64,000 bases of DNA, taken from positions 254,161-318,160 of the forward strand of contig NZ_JBNXUO010000002.1 in NCBI RefSeq assembly GCF_050563535.1, given 5' to 3'. The position numbers were made by a program, and so were the translations under genes. This DNA comes from Falsiroseomonas sp050563535. GTDB lineage: Bacteria; Pseudomonadota; Alphaproteobacteria; Acetobacterales; Acetobacteraceae. Shown one piece after another: positions 1 through 8,105 of this stretch. The notes under the pieces were generated by a model that did not search any database, was not told where the DNA came from, and saw nothing but the letters and a program-made list of their open reading frames with translations. Within the stretch, counting starts at the first letter, position 1. The number at the start of each line of letters is the position of its first letter.

Positions 1-808
1 GCTGTTCGACGGCCGCGACCTGGCGGAGGCGCGCGCGGACAGCACGCAGCGCCGCCGGATGCAGATGATCTTCCAGGACCCCTATGCCAGCCTCAACCCG
101 CGCTGGCGCGTCCGCGACATCATCGCCGAGCCGATCCGCGCCTTCGGGCTGACGAAGGACGGCGCCGCGATCGACGCGCGGGTGGGGGAGTTGCTGACGC
201 AGGTCGGGCTTTCCCCCCTCGACGGGCAGAAGTTCCCGCACGAATTCTCGGGCGGGCAGCGGCAGCGCATCTCGATCGCGCGCGCGCTGTCCTCCAACCC
301 GGAATTCCTGGTCTGCGACGAGCCGACCAGCGCGCTCGACGTGTCGGTGCAGGCGCAGATCCTGAACCTGATGAAGGACCTGCAGGCGCGGCTCGGCCTG
401 ACCTACCTGTTCATCAGCCACAACCTCGCCGTGGTGCGGCAGGTCAGCGACCGGATCGGCGTGATGTATCTCGGCCGCCTGGTGGAGCTTGCGCCGGCCG
501 AGACGCTGTTCACCACGCCGCGGCACCCCTACACGCGCGCCCTGATGGAGGCGATCCCGGACCTGGAGATGACGGGGCGGCAGCGCATCCCGGTGGGGGG
601 CGAGGTGCCGAGCCCCATCAACCCGCCCTCGGGCTGCCCCTTCCACCCGCGCTGCCCGCTGGCGAATGACCGCTGCCGGGCCGAACGCCCGGCGATGATC
701 CCCGCCCGCGGCACGCCGGAGACTCTGGCGGCCTGCCACGCGGTGGAGGAAGGCCGCGACGGCGGGCCGCGCCTGCCGGAAACCGGGGAGCTTCTCGCGG
801 CGTCCTGA
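1..808 (+). CDS. Oligopeptide/dipeptide ABC transporter ATP-binding protein (DppF/OppF type), 5' end outside window
   Basis: The reading frame is open from base 2, so the gene starts upstream and the P-loop is lost. What remains shows the Q-loop (IFQDPYASLNPR), the ABC signature (SGGQRQRISIARAL), Walker B with the catalytic glutamate (LVCDEPTSALD) and the switch histidine (FISHNLAVV). The C-terminal third carries the oligo_HPY extension (HPYTRAL, then GCPFHPRCP), which is specific to peptide/nickel importers of the Dpp/Opp class. It should power uptake of a peptide-like solute together with a sister ATPase and two permeases, presumably upstream. The family assignment is firm; the substrate is unknown. 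Confidence 0.93.
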   Translation, partial: LFDGRDLAEARADSTQRRRMQMIFQDPYASLNPRWRVRDIIAEPIRAFGLTKDGAAIDARVGELLTQVGLSPLDGQKFPHEFSGGQRQRISIARALSSNPEFLVCDEPTSALDVSVQAQILNLMKDLQARLGLTYLFISHNLAVVRQVSDRIGVMYLGRLVELAPAETLFTTPRHPYTRALMEAIPDLEMTGRQRIPVGGEVPSPINPPSGCPFHPRCPLANDRCRAERPAMIPARGTPETLAACHAVEEGRDGGPRLPETGELLAAS

Positions 809-837
809 CGCGGTGCTTCACCGCGGAGGGCAGGGCG

Positions 838-1638
838 ATGGCTGGCGTGCTGGTGGCTGGGCGGCCTGTCGCCCGCCGGGGGTTGGTCCTGGCCGGCGCC
901 GGCTTCCTGTGCGGCTGCGGCGCGCAGCATGCGCTGCCGCAGCCGGCGGGGATGGAGCTTGCGGCCGCGCAGCGCGCCATCGGCGCCGCGCCGCCGCTGC
1001 GCCGCCATGACCGGCCGGAGGCGGAGCAGGCGGCGATGCTCGGCCGCGTCGCGGCCCGGGTCGCCGAGGCGTCGGACCCGATGTGCCGCCGCTACCTCGA
1101 CGGCCCCTGCCGCTTCGCCGTCGCGCTCGCGCGGTCCGACGAGGTGAACGCCTTCGCCAGCGAGGGCCCGGCCGTCACGGTCACGTCCGGTCTGCTGGGC
1201 GTGGTGGAGAACGACGCCGAGCTGGCCGCCGTCGTCGCGCATGAATACGGCCACCACCTGGCGCGGCACCTTGCCCGGGCGGGAACGCGGATGCGGCTCG
1301 GCGCCGTCATCGGGTCGCTGGTCGGCGGCTACCTCGCCGGGCCGCTGGGGTCGGAGGCAGGTGGGCGGCTTGCGGGCGGCGCTGCGCGGCTGGCCTATTC
1401 GCAGGAGGAGGAACGCGAGGCCGACTACCTTGCCGCCTTCATGGTCCATCGCGCCGGCTACGGGCTGGAGGAAGCCGGTCGAGTCTGGGTGCGGCTGGCG
1501 CAGGCGGCGGGGCGCGCGGATGCGCCCGGCCTCATCTCCACCCACCCGACCGGCCCGCAACGCCTGGCGGCTTGGCGGAACACCGTGGCCGAGATCGGCG
1601 CACAGCCCCCCGGCGAGGCGATGCCGCGACTGGCGTGA
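838..1638 (+). CDS. M48-family zinc metalloprotease, probable lipoprotein
   Basis: A 266-residue protein with the zinc-protease motif HEYGH at residues 135-139 and a downstream EREAD segment whose Glu194 is the likely third zinc ligand, the pattern of M48 (BepA/LoiP/YcaL-type) peptidases. The N-terminus has twin arginines, a short hydrophobic stretch and a lipobox-like LCGC, suggesting export and lipid attachment. The ATG at 838 follows GGAGGGCAGG, a good ribosome site. Family members usually cut misfolded outer-membrane proteins. It ends 13 bases before the convergent creA stop. Confidence 0.88.
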   Translation: MAGVLVAGRPVARRGLVLAGAGFLCGCGAQHALPQPAGMELAAAQRAIGAAPPLRRHDRPEAEQAAMLGRVAARVAEASDPMCRRYLDGPCRFAVALARSDEVNAFASEGPAVTVTSGLLGVVENDAELAAVVAHEYGHHLARHLARAGTRMRLGAVIGSLVGGYLAGPLGSEAGGRLAGGAARLAYSQEEEREADYLAAFMVHRAGYGLEEAGRVWVRLAQAAGRADAPGLISTHPTGPQRLAAWRNTVAEIGAQPPGEAMPRLA

Positions 1639-1654
1639 CCGCCTGCGCCGGTCA
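1636..1654. terminator. Hairpin joining two convergent stop codons
   Basis: TGACCG (1636-1641) and CGGTCA (1649-1654) form a perfect 6-bp stem around a 7-base loop. The two arms contain the TGA stops of the M48 gene (plus) and of creA (minus). There is no T-run, so this is at best a weak bidirectional terminator. Confidence 0.35.
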
Positions 1655-2125
1655 GCGGATCGGCACCACCGCCACCGCATTGTAAGGCGAGCCATCCACC
1701 AGGCGCGTGGACCAGGCGAGGTAGACCACCGCCTGGCGTTCCTCGTCCACGAAGCGGTGGACGCGGGTTTCCTTGAAGAACAGGCTCGTGCTGCTCTCAT
1801 AGACCACCTCGCCGCGTTCGCCCCGCTGGGCGCCGGGCTGCACCTGCACGGGGCCGGTGGCGGTGCAGGTGATGGCGAAGCGCGCCGGGTCCTCCGCCAC
1901 GCCGAGCATCCCGGACAGGCCCCCCGTCCGCGCCTGGCTGATGTAGCAGGAGATGCCGCGCACCTCCGGGTCGTCGAACCGCTCCACCACCACGCGGTGG
2001 CTGCGCGTCAGGCCCAGGTTGGTGATGGCCGTGTTCACATGGCCGATCTCCCGCGTGTCCTGCGCCGCGGCGGGGGCGGCGACCAGCAGCGGCAGCAGCA
2101 GGGCGAGGCGGGGCAGGTTCGGCAT
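1652..2125 (-). CDS. creA: CreA family periplasmic protein
   Basis: 157 residues from the ATG at 2125, chosen because it is preceded by GGAGAG and opens a classical signal peptide (MPNLPRLALLLPLLVAAPAA, cleavage near AQD). An in-frame ATG at 2185 would add a non-hydrophobic leader and is less likely. The mature part has the CreA hallmarks: two cysteines (CYISQA and ITCTATG), a FKETRVHRFVD segment and the SPYNAVAVVP ending. CreA is a conserved exported protein of unknown biochemical role. Confidence 0.88.
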   Translation of the reverse strand: MPNLPRLALLLPLLVAAPAAAQDTREIGHVNTAITNLGLTRSHRVVVERFDDPEVRGISCYISQARTGGLSGMLGVAEDPARFAITCTATGPVQVQPGAQRGERGEVVYESSTSLFFKETRVHRFVDEERQAVVYLAWSTRLVDGSPYNAVAVVPIR

Positions 2126-2190
2126 GGCGTGTCTCTCCTCGGGTGGTTGGGGCCCAGAACGCCATGCGGGGCGCTCCGGCTGCAAGCCGC

Positions 2191-3876
2191 TCAGTCGCCG
2201 AGCGCCGCGCCTTCCCGCCGGGGATCGGCGGCGCCGAGCAGCCCCCCCGGCGTGACCCGGATGACGGCGAGGCCCGAGCCGTTCTCCCGCACATCGGTCC
2301 GGTGGCCGCGTGCTTCCAGCGCCGGGGCGAGGGCCGCGGCGGGCGTCCCGGCCTCCAGCTCGACCGGGCCGGTGCCGACGACGCCGATCCGCGGCAGGGC
2401 CACTGCCTCAGCGGGCATCATGCCCCAGTCGATCATCGCCACCAGCACCTGCGCGACGTGGAAGATGATGCGGGCCCCGCCCGCCGAGCCCAGCACCATC
2501 GCCGTCCGGTCCTCCGCATCCAGCACGATGGTCGGTGCGGTGGAGGAGCGCGGGCGCTTGCCCGGCTCCACACGGTTGGCCACCGGGCGGCCGTCCTGGT
2601 CCGGCGCGAAGGCGAAGTCGGTGAGCTGGTTGTTCAGCAGGAAGCCGCGGACCATGATGCGCGCGCCCATCACCGCCTCGATCGTCGGCGTCAGGGACAC
2701 GGCGTTGCCGTCCGAATCGAGCACCGCGACATGGCTGGTCCCGGCCTCGTGCTCCTCGGCCTGGGGGGCCAGAAGCGCGTCCTGCCAGGGCGGGTTGCCG
2801 GCCCGCGGCGGGGCCATGGCGCGGTCCCGGTCGATCAGCTGCGCGCGCCCGGTCAGGTAGGCGGGATCGAGCAGGCCGCGGACGGGCACCCGCACGAAGG
2901 CGTCGTCCGCGAGGTAGAGGTTGCGGTCCGCGAAGGCCAGCCGCCCGGCCTCGCCCAGCAGATGCGCCGCGTCGGGGCCGCCCGGCGGCAGGCCCCGCAG
3001 GTCGAAATGGCCGAGCAGACCGAGGATCTGCCCCACCGCCACCCCGCCGGAGGTCGGGGGACCCATGCCGCAGACCCGGAACCCCCGGTAGGGCCCGCAC
3101 AGCACCGCCCGCCGGCGCGGCTGGTAGGCGGCGAGATCGGCCTCCGTCATCCCGCCGGGGTTGCGGTGCCCCTGCACCGCCACCGCGATGTCGGCCGCGA
3201 CGGGGCCGAGATGCAGAACATCCGCCCCTTCCGCCGCCACTGCGCGCAGCGTGGCCGCGAGCATCGGGTTGCGCAGCATGTGCCCGGGCGGCCAGGGATT
3301 GCCGCCCTCGTCCAGGAAATGGGCCCGCGCGCCGGGGTCGCGCCGCAGCGCCGCGGCGGTCGCGCCGATGGCCGCGGAAAGGCGCGGGGAGACGGCGAAT
3401 CCCGCTTCGGCAAGCCGGATCGTCGGCTCCAGCAGCCGCGCCCAGGGAAGGCGGCCATGGTCGCGATGCGCGGCCTCCAGCATCCGCAGAAGCCCCGGCA
3501 CGCCGACCGCGCGCCCGCCCTCCATCGCCTCGGCGAAGGACATGGGCTGGCCATCGGCGCGCAGGAACAGGCGCGGCGTGGCGGAAGCGGGCGCCGTCTC
3601 GCGCCCGTCCCAGGCCTCGATCGCGCCGTCGGACCCGCGCCGCGTCAGCATCAGCCCGCCGCCGCCGATGCCGGAGGCCTGCGGCTCCACCAGCGTCAGC
3701 ATCACCGCCGCCGCGATCGCGGCATCGAGCGCGCTGCCGCCATCCCGCAGCACCTGCCGCCCGGCTTCGGCGGCGTGCGGGTTGGGGGCGACCACCATGT
3801 GCCGGCGCGCGGCATCCGCCCGGAGCGGGCCGGGCAGCAGCAGCAGGCCGAGCAGGAGGAGAAAGCGACGCCGCAT
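2191..3876 (-). CDS. ggt: Gamma-glutamyltransferase / glutathione hydrolase proenzyme
   Basis: About 561 residues with an exported N-terminus (MRRRFLLLLGLLLLPGPLRA). A second ATG at 3897 would add seven residues but has no ribosome site. The protein has the Ntn-hydrolase layout: a large-subunit N-half with SGIGGGGLMLTR, then the self-cleavage site GTSHVAVLD where Thr380 would become the nucleophile of the small subunit, then the glycine-rich oxyanion loop GSAGGARI near the end. It should cleave gamma-glutamyl bonds in glutathione in the periplasm and release amino acids. It is divergent from yraN, with about 40 bases between starts. Confidence 0.9.
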   Translation of the reverse strand: MRRRFLLLLGLLLLPGPLRADAARRHMVVAPNPHAAEAGRQVLRDGGSALDAAIAAAVMLTLVEPQASGIGGGGLMLTRRGSDGAIEAWDGRETAPASATPRLFLRADGQPMSFAEAMEGGRAVGVPGLLRMLEAAHRDHGRLPWARLLEPTIRLAEAGFAVSPRLSAAIGATAAALRRDPGARAHFLDEGGNPWPPGHMLRNPMLAATLRAVAAEGADVLHLGPVAADIAVAVQGHRNPGGMTEADLAAYQPRRRAVLCGPYRGFRVCGMGPPTSGGVAVGQILGLLGHFDLRGLPPGGPDAAHLLGEAGRLAFADRNLYLADDAFVRVPVRGLLDPAYLTGRAQLIDRDRAMAPPRAGNPPWQDALLAPQAEEHEAGTSHVAVLDSDGNAVSLTPTIEAVMGARIMVRGFLLNNQLTDFAFAPDQDGRPVANRVEPGKRPRSSTAPTIVLDAEDRTAMVLGSAGGARIIFHVAQVLVAMIDWGMMPAEAVALPRIGVVGTGPVELEAGTPAAALAPALEARGHRTDVRENGSGLAVIRVTPGGLLGAADPRREGAALGD

Positions 3877-3913
3877 TCGACCGCCCCGTTCCGTCATGCG
3901 ACAAGGCTAGGCC

Positions 3914-4288
3914 ATGCAGCGCCCGCGCGAAATCCGCGAAGCCGCCGAGGGTCGCGGCCGCCAGGCCGAGGCACGGGCCGCCGCCGCGCTCGAGGCCGAG
4001 GGCTGGACCGTGCTCGCGCGCCGGGTGCGGACCGGGGCAGGGGAGATCGACCTGGTGGCCGAGCGTGCGGGGCTGCTCGCCTTCGTCGAGGTGAAGGCCC
4101 GCCCCACGCTGGCCGAGGCCGCCTTCGCGCTCCGCCCGGCGCAGCGGCGCCGGCTGGTCGGTGCCGCCGGTGCCTGGCTGGCAGCGCATCCGGGCCGCGG
4201 CGCGGCCGGCATCCGCTTCGATGTTCTGCTGGTCGACGGCGCGGGGCAGGTGCGCCGCATCGCCGATGCGTTCCGGCCGGAGGAATGA
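3914..4288 (+). CDS. YraN family (UPF0102) endonuclease-like protein
   Basis: 124 residues. Motifs match UPF0102: GRQAEARAAAALEAEGW, then AGEIDLVAERAGLLAFVEVK, an E...D...E-V-K arrangement typical of Holliday-junction-resolvase/restriction-endonuclease folds, then RRLVGAAGAWLA and IRFDVLLVD. The precise role is unknown; nuclease activity is inferred from the fold. It is followed by a 97-base gap and ihfA. Confidence 0.88.
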   Translation: MQRPREIREAAEGRGRQAEARAAAALEAEGWTVLARRVRTGAGEIDLVAERAGLLAFVEVKARPTLAEAAFALRPAQRRRLVGAAGAWLAAHPGRGAAGIRFDVLLVDGAGQVRRIADAFRPEE

Positions 4289-4321
4289 CCCGGCCGGGGC
4301 ACGCATCGCGCAACGTCGCGG

Positions 4322-4351
4322 TTGACGCCCCTGCCGGATACAGCTTTTGTA
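4322..4351 (+). promoter_or_regulatory. Candidate promoter of ihfA-merR
   Basis: TTGACG at 4322-4327 is a good -35 box. The best -10 at normal spacing is TTTGTA (4346-4351, 18-base spacer), which matches the consensus poorly. It lies 35 bases upstream of the ihfA ATG. Confidence 0.3.
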
Positions 4352-4385
4352 GCAAGGATAAGGGCTTGCAGAGGCCGGTTGCGGC

Positions 4386-4775
4386 ATGAAGACGATCACC
4401 CGGGCGCATCTGGCCGAAGCGATCTACGCGCAGGTCGGCCTGTCGCGGAACGAGAGCGCCGCCCTGCTCGAGACGGTGCTGGAACGCATGTCGGCGACCC
4501 TTGCGGCGGGGGAGCCGGTGAAGATCTCGGCCTTCGGCTCCTTCGTGGTGCGGCAGAAGGGCAAGCGCGTCGGCCGCAACCCCAAGACGGGGGTGGAAGT
4601 GCCGATCCTGCCGCGCAAGGTGCTGGCCTTCCGCCCTTCCCATGTGCTGCGCGCCCGGCTCAACCCCGGCCAGGATGTCGGGCCGGAGGATGACGACCAG
4701 CCCCGCCCCGCTGCCGCTGCGCCAGCCCGCCGCGGCCGAGACGACGCGCCGCCCCGGCGGGGCCGCGACGCATGA
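4386..4775 (+). CDS. ihfA: Integration host factor subunit alpha, with extended C-terminal tail
   Basis: Residues 1-96 are a complete HU/IHF fold: MKTITRAHLAEAIY, VKISAFGSFVVR, and the DNA-intercalating arm GRNPKTG with its proline. The order N-terminal T-R-A-H-L-A and the following merR gene fit alpha-type IHF of alphaproteobacteria. The protein is 129 residues against about 100 for the family. The extra part is a low-complexity acidic/proline stretch followed by a basic RRGRDDAPPRRGRD tail, which could add non-specific DNA contacts. IHF bends DNA in recombination, replication and transcription. The stop overlaps the next start (ATGA), so the two are translationally coupled. Confidence 0.93.
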   Translation: MKTITRAHLAEAIYAQVGLSRNESAALLETVLERMSATLAAGEPVKISAFGSFVVRQKGKRVGRNPKTGVEVPILPRKVLAFRPSHVLRARLNPGQDVGPEDDDQPRPAAAAPARRGRDDAPPRRGRDA

Positions 4776-5206
4776 GCGACGAGGCCGCGGAGGTGGAACG
4801 CGACGGCGGCCGCCCACGTCCGCGCAAGGCACCCACCGCCTTCCGCACGATCAGCGAAGTGGCGGACGACCTTCAGATCCCGCAGCATGTGCTGCGCTTC
4901 TGGGAGACCAAGTTCCCCCAGTTGAAGCCCCTGAAGCGCGGCGGCGGCCGCCGCTACTACCGGCCGGAGGACATCGCGCTGCTGAAGCGCATCTCCGACC
5001 TGCTCTACACCCAGGGCTACACGATCAAGGGCGTGCAGCGCCTGTTGCGCGAGGGCGGGATCGAGGAAGCCGGCGCGAGCCCCGAACTGCCCCTTGGCGA
5101 TCCCGAACGCGACGAGGCGGAGGGCGCGGAGGACGCGCTGCGCGAGGCGCTCGATGCGCTGGAGCGTCTGGCGCATGAATTGCGGGCGCTCGCCGCCCGC
5201 GCCTGA
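4772..5206 (+). CDS. MerR family transcriptional regulator
   Basis: 144 residues. An N-terminal winged-helix DNA-binding region (FRTISEVADDLQIPQHVLRF, WETKFPQLKPLKRGGGRRYY) is followed by the helix IALLKRISDLLYTQGYTIKG and an acidic, Leu-rich helical C-terminus that would dimerise. No cysteine-based metal site is visible. It overlaps ihfA by four bases and precedes tRNA-Pro, an arrangement common in alphaproteobacteria. Its target is unknown. Confidence 0.92.
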   Translation: MSDEAAEVERDGGRPRPRKAPTAFRTISEVADDLQIPQHVLRFWETKFPQLKPLKRGGGRRYYRPEDIALLKRISDLLYTQGYTIKGVQRLLREGGIEEAGASPELPLGDPERDEAEGAEDALREALDALERLAHELRALAARA

Positions 5207-5230
5207 CCGCATTCACCCCCATCCGGAGGG

Positions 5231-5259
5231 TTGGCGCGCCCCCCATGCGGTGCTATGCC
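5231..5259 (+). promoter_or_regulatory. Probable promoter of tRNA-Pro
   Basis: TTGGCG (-35, 5231-5236), a 17-base spacer and TATGCC (-10, 5254-5259). The expected start point is 5266-5267, one or two bases before the mature tRNA 5' end, so the transcript would need almost no 5' trimming. Confidence 0.5.
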
Positions 5260-5267
5260 GCCGGCGT

Positions 5268-5344
5268 CGGAGCGTAGCGCAGCCTGGTAGCGCATCAGTC
5301 TGGGGGACTGGGGGTCGTGGGTTCAAATCCCGCCGCTCCGACCA
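5268..5344 (+). tRNA. tRNA-Pro (anticodon GGG)
   Basis: A 77-base cloverleaf. The acceptor stem CGGAGCG (5268-5274) pairs with CGCTCCG (5334-5340), discriminator A, and CCA is encoded (5342-5344). The D arm has GCGC/GCGC around AGCCTGGTA. The anticodon stem TCAGT pairs with ACTGG around the loop CTGGGGG with anticodon GGG at 5302-5304. The T loop is GTTCAAATC. It reads CCC/CCU, and CCC is a heavily used proline codon in this genome. Confidence 0.96.
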
Positions 5345-5522
5345 TTTCCTGACCGACCCGGATGAGCGTGACGGCCGAGACTGGCCTCGTCCTCGAAGCA
5401 GGCGCTGGTTCGGCTTGCACGACGGGCCGGCCCGCCGCCCTGGTTGTTCCGCCAGCCCGGAGGGTCACGCGGCAGGGCCCGCCCGGTGTGCCCGGCATGG
5501 TCGGCGGCCCCAGATCCACGCG

Positions 5523-6081
5523 ATGTTCTTCGATTCCTGGTCGTCGCTCGGCCGCATCCTGGTGGTGGCGCGCTCGCCTACCTGGCGCTCGTCGTGCTGC
5601 TGCGCGTCTCCGGCAGGCGGACACTGACCAAGCTCAACGCCTTCGATCTGGTGGTGACAGCAGCACTCGGCTCCCCCTCGCGACGGTCCTGCTGAACAGC
5701 TCGGTGCCGCTCGCCAACGGCGCCGCCGGCTTCGCGGTGCTGGTCGGGCTGCAATGGCTCGTGGCGTTCCTGTCGGTGAGGTCGGCGCGCTTCGGCGCGC
5801 TGGTGAAATCCGAACCGACATTGCTGCTGCACCGCGGCCGCTTCCTGGAAGGCGCGATGCGCGGCCAGCGCGTCACGCGGGAGGAGGTGGTCTCCGCGCT
5901 GCGCGCTTCCGGCGTCGCTCGGCAGGAGGACGCGGCCGCCGTGGTGCTGGAGACGGATGGCAGCCTCAGTGTCATCGCCGGGGCGGACCAGGCGCTGTCG
6001 GTTCTGCCACGGGGCGGCTGGCGCGCGGGCGGCAACCCGCCATGCGACCCGGCCGTTGCCCGGACAAGCGGATGGGCAGGG
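5523..6081 (+). pseudogene. DUF421 (YetF-like) membrane protein, two frameshifts
   Basis: Parts of one DUF421 protein lie in three successive frames. From ATG 5523: MFFDSWSSLGRILVV. From about 5567 in the next frame: GALAYLALVVLLRVSGRR and TKLNAFDLVVTAALGS. From about 5677 in the third: LATVLLNSSVPLANGAAGF, then the soluble DUF421 domain (KSEPTLLLHRGRFLEGAMRG through DAAAVVLETDGSLSVI). Restoring one base near 5567 (GGTGGTGGCG) and one in the C5 run at 5673-5677 gives a continuous protein. No stop separates it from the MscS frame that follows. Real decay is more likely than sequencing error because the neighbours are also damaged. Confidence 0.75.
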
Positions 6082-6810
6082 ATGGCTGGCATGGATCTTG
6101 GCGCTGCGATCGACCGGCTGGATGCACTTGCGACGGGCACGCTCGCGCTGCTGCCCGGGCTCGCCTTCGGGCTGGGCGTCTTCGGGCTGTTCCTGCTGCT
6201 GGCCCGTGGCGTGGGGGCAGGCGTGGCGCGCGCCGTGCGGTTCCGCTCGGAAAGCCCGGGGCTTGCGCGCGTGCTGGGGCGCATCGGCGGCGGGCTGGTG
6301 ACCGGCCTTGGCGTGCTGGTGGGGGCGGCGGTGGCCTTCCCCTCGATCAACGCGGCGGACCTTTTCTCCGTGCTCGGTATCGGCATGGGCGACGACATCG
6401 CCGAAGCCAGGCGCGTGCTGCTCGATGTCGCACGCGGGGCCGAGGGCGTGCTGGCCGACCCGCCGCCGAAGGTGCGCGTGGCCGAGATCGGCGATTTCGC
6501 GGTGCAGCTCGACGTGATGGTGTGGATCGACCCGCCGCAGCGGGCCGAGTCGCTCGACGTCGTCGACCGCGTGCTGGAACGCGGCAAGGTGGTCCTGCTG
6601 GGGGCCGGCATCGACCTGCCCTATCCGACGCAGCAGATGCTGTTCCACGACCAGACCGAGGCCAGCGACGGCGACCGCGCACGCCAGCGGGAGGGCTGGC
6701 CCGTGCGCCCGCGCGTCGGGAACCCGCCGCCGCGCTGGCAGGTCGCGAACGACGATGCCGGCCTGCCCCCCGCCGGTGCCCGCCCGGCTGCGGAGGACGG
6801 CCGGCGGTGA
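6082..6810 (+). CDS. MscS-family mechanosensitive channel remnant with internal in-frame deletion
   Basis: From ATG 6082 (or 6091): about 242 residues, read in the frame left open by the DUF421 remnant. The N-half has two hydrophobic helices and the start of the pore region (FPSINAADLFSVLGIG). The next residues, MGDDIAEARRVLLDV and then VLADPPPKVRVAEIGDFAVQ and IDLPYPTQQM, belong to the C-terminal alpha/beta cage of MscS. The roughly 85 residues that normally lie between them (the GFAxxD pore helix and the beta domain) are missing without loss of frame. Both flanks carry a Gly-Ile-Gly, so recombination between short repeats at 6376-6390 is plausible. It is very unlikely to gate as a channel. 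Confidence 0.7.
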   Translation: MAGMDLGAAIDRLDALATGTLALLPGLAFGLGVFGLFLLLARGVGAGVARAVRFRSESPGLARVLGRIGGGLVTGLGVLVGAAVAFPSINAADLFSVLGIGMGDDIAEARRVLLDVARGAEGVLADPPPKVRVAEIGDFAVQLDVMVWIDPPQRAESLDVVDRVLERGKVVLLGAGIDLPYPTQQMLFHDQTEASDGDRARQREGWPVRPRVGNPPPRWQVANDDAGLPPAGARPAAEDGRR

Positions 6811-8105
6811 CCCCGGGCCCCGGTCCCCGGCTTCGGCAGAAATGGGCGGACCTGCTCGCCGCCTTCTGGCTGCGGCCGGCGCTGATGGTGGCCGTCGCCA
6901 TCGTCGCGGCCGAGACGCTGGTGCGGACCGACGGGGCGGTGGAAATGCCGGGCTGGATCGCGGCCTGGGTCTATGCGGGCGGCGTGGCCGGCGCGCGCGA
7001 CGTGCTGGGCGCCATCGCCTCGGCCACCATCGGCGTGGCGGGCACCACCTTCTCGATCACGGTTGCGGCGCTGACCCTCGCCTCCAACCAGATGGGGCCG
7101 CGTCTGCTGCGCAACTTCACGCGCGACCCCGGAAACGGCTACGCGCTCGGCGCGCTGCTTGCGACCTTCGCCTATGCCCTCGTCACCCTGCGCTCGGTGC
7201 ATGAGGCGGAGGAGGGGGCCTTCGTGCCGCAGCTCGGCGTCTCGGTGGCGCTGCTGCTGGCCTTCGCCTGCGTCGGCGTGCTGGTGTGGTTCATCCACCA
7301 CATCGCCATGGCGATCAGCGTGGACCGCGTGGTGGCCCTCGTCCATGCCGATCTGGCGGCCGCGATCCGCGCGCTGCCGCGGGGCGGGGAGGATGATCCC
7401 GCGCCGCCGCCCGACGACCCGCCCGATGGGAGCGCCGCTGGACCGCTGCGCCTGCCGGGCGGAGGATACCTGCGCGTGCTCGACGACGACGCGCTGGCCG
7501 GGTGGGCGGCCGAGCATGGCGCCAGGATCCGGCTCCGCCTGCGCCCGGGCGACTTCGCCTTCCCCGGATCCGAGGTCGGGCGCGTCTGGCCAGCGGCGCG
7601 GGCCGGGGCGGCGGAGGAGGCGCTGGAACGCGCGACGGTTCTCGGCGACACGCGCAGCCCCGGCCAGGACCTCGAATTCCTGGTGCGGCAACTGGTGGAG
7701 ATCGGGCTGCGGGCGCTCTCCTCCGGCGTGAAGGATCCCTTCACCGCCATCGCCGTGCTCGACCGGCTGGGCGCCGCCCTGTGCGACCTGGCCGGGCGCC
7801 GCCTGCCGGACGGCCGCACCCTGCGCGATGGCAAGCTGCGGCTGGAACGGCCGGTGACGAGCTATGCCGGGTTGCTGGACGCCATGTTCCATCCCCTCCG
7901 GCAGGGCGCGAGGGACGACCCGGGCGTGACGATACGCCTCCTCGAAGTGCTGGCCGAGGTGGCGGCGGTCGAGCGCGGGGAGGCGCGCCGCGCCGCGCTG
8001 CTGCGCCATGCCGATCTGGCGCGGGCCTCGGCGGCAGGCGGGGATGCCTCCGTCGCGGCGGCGATCGCGGAGCGGCACGGGGCCGTGCTGCGGGCGGCCG
8101 CATGA
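6807..8105 (+). CDS. DUF2254 domain-containing membrane protein
   Basis: Starts at GTG 6807, overlapping the previous stop (GTGA), 432 residues. Four hydrophobic segments lie in residues 25-175 (ALMVAVAIVAAETL, SATIGVAGTTFSITVAALTL, ALGALLATFAYALVTL, LGVSVALLLAFACVGVLVWF), followed by a large soluble domain with SPGQDLEFLVRQLVEIGLRA and SSGVKDPFTAIAVLDRLG. This is the DUF2254 pattern; the family function is unknown. It is the only gene in this local cluster that appears intact. Confidence 0.88.
   Translation: MTPGPGPRLRQKWADLLAAFWLRPALMVAVAIVAAETLVRTDGAVEMPGWIAAWVYAGGVAGARDVLGAIASATIGVAGTTFSITVAALTLASNQMGPRLLRNFTRDPGNGYALGALLATFAYALVTLRSVHEAEEGAFVPQLGVSVALLLAFACVGVLVWFIHHIAMAISVDRVVALVHADLAAAIRALPRGGEDDPAPPPDDPPDGSAAGPLRLPGGGYLRVLDDDALAGWAAEHGARIRLRLRPGDFAFPGSEVGRVWPAARAGAAEEALERATVLGDTRSPGQDLEFLVRQLVEIGLRALSSGVKDPFTAIAVLDRLGAALCDLAGRRLPDGRTLRDGKLRLERPVTSYAGLLDAMFHPLRQGARDDPGVTIRLLEVLAEVAAVERGEARRAALLRHADLARASAAGGDASVAAAIAERHGAVLRAAA

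Noticed and set aside
2143..4389. Long plus-strand open frame opposite gamma-glutamyltransferase
   Set aside because: It crosses the known ggt and yraN genes in the wrong frame and has low-complexity composition.
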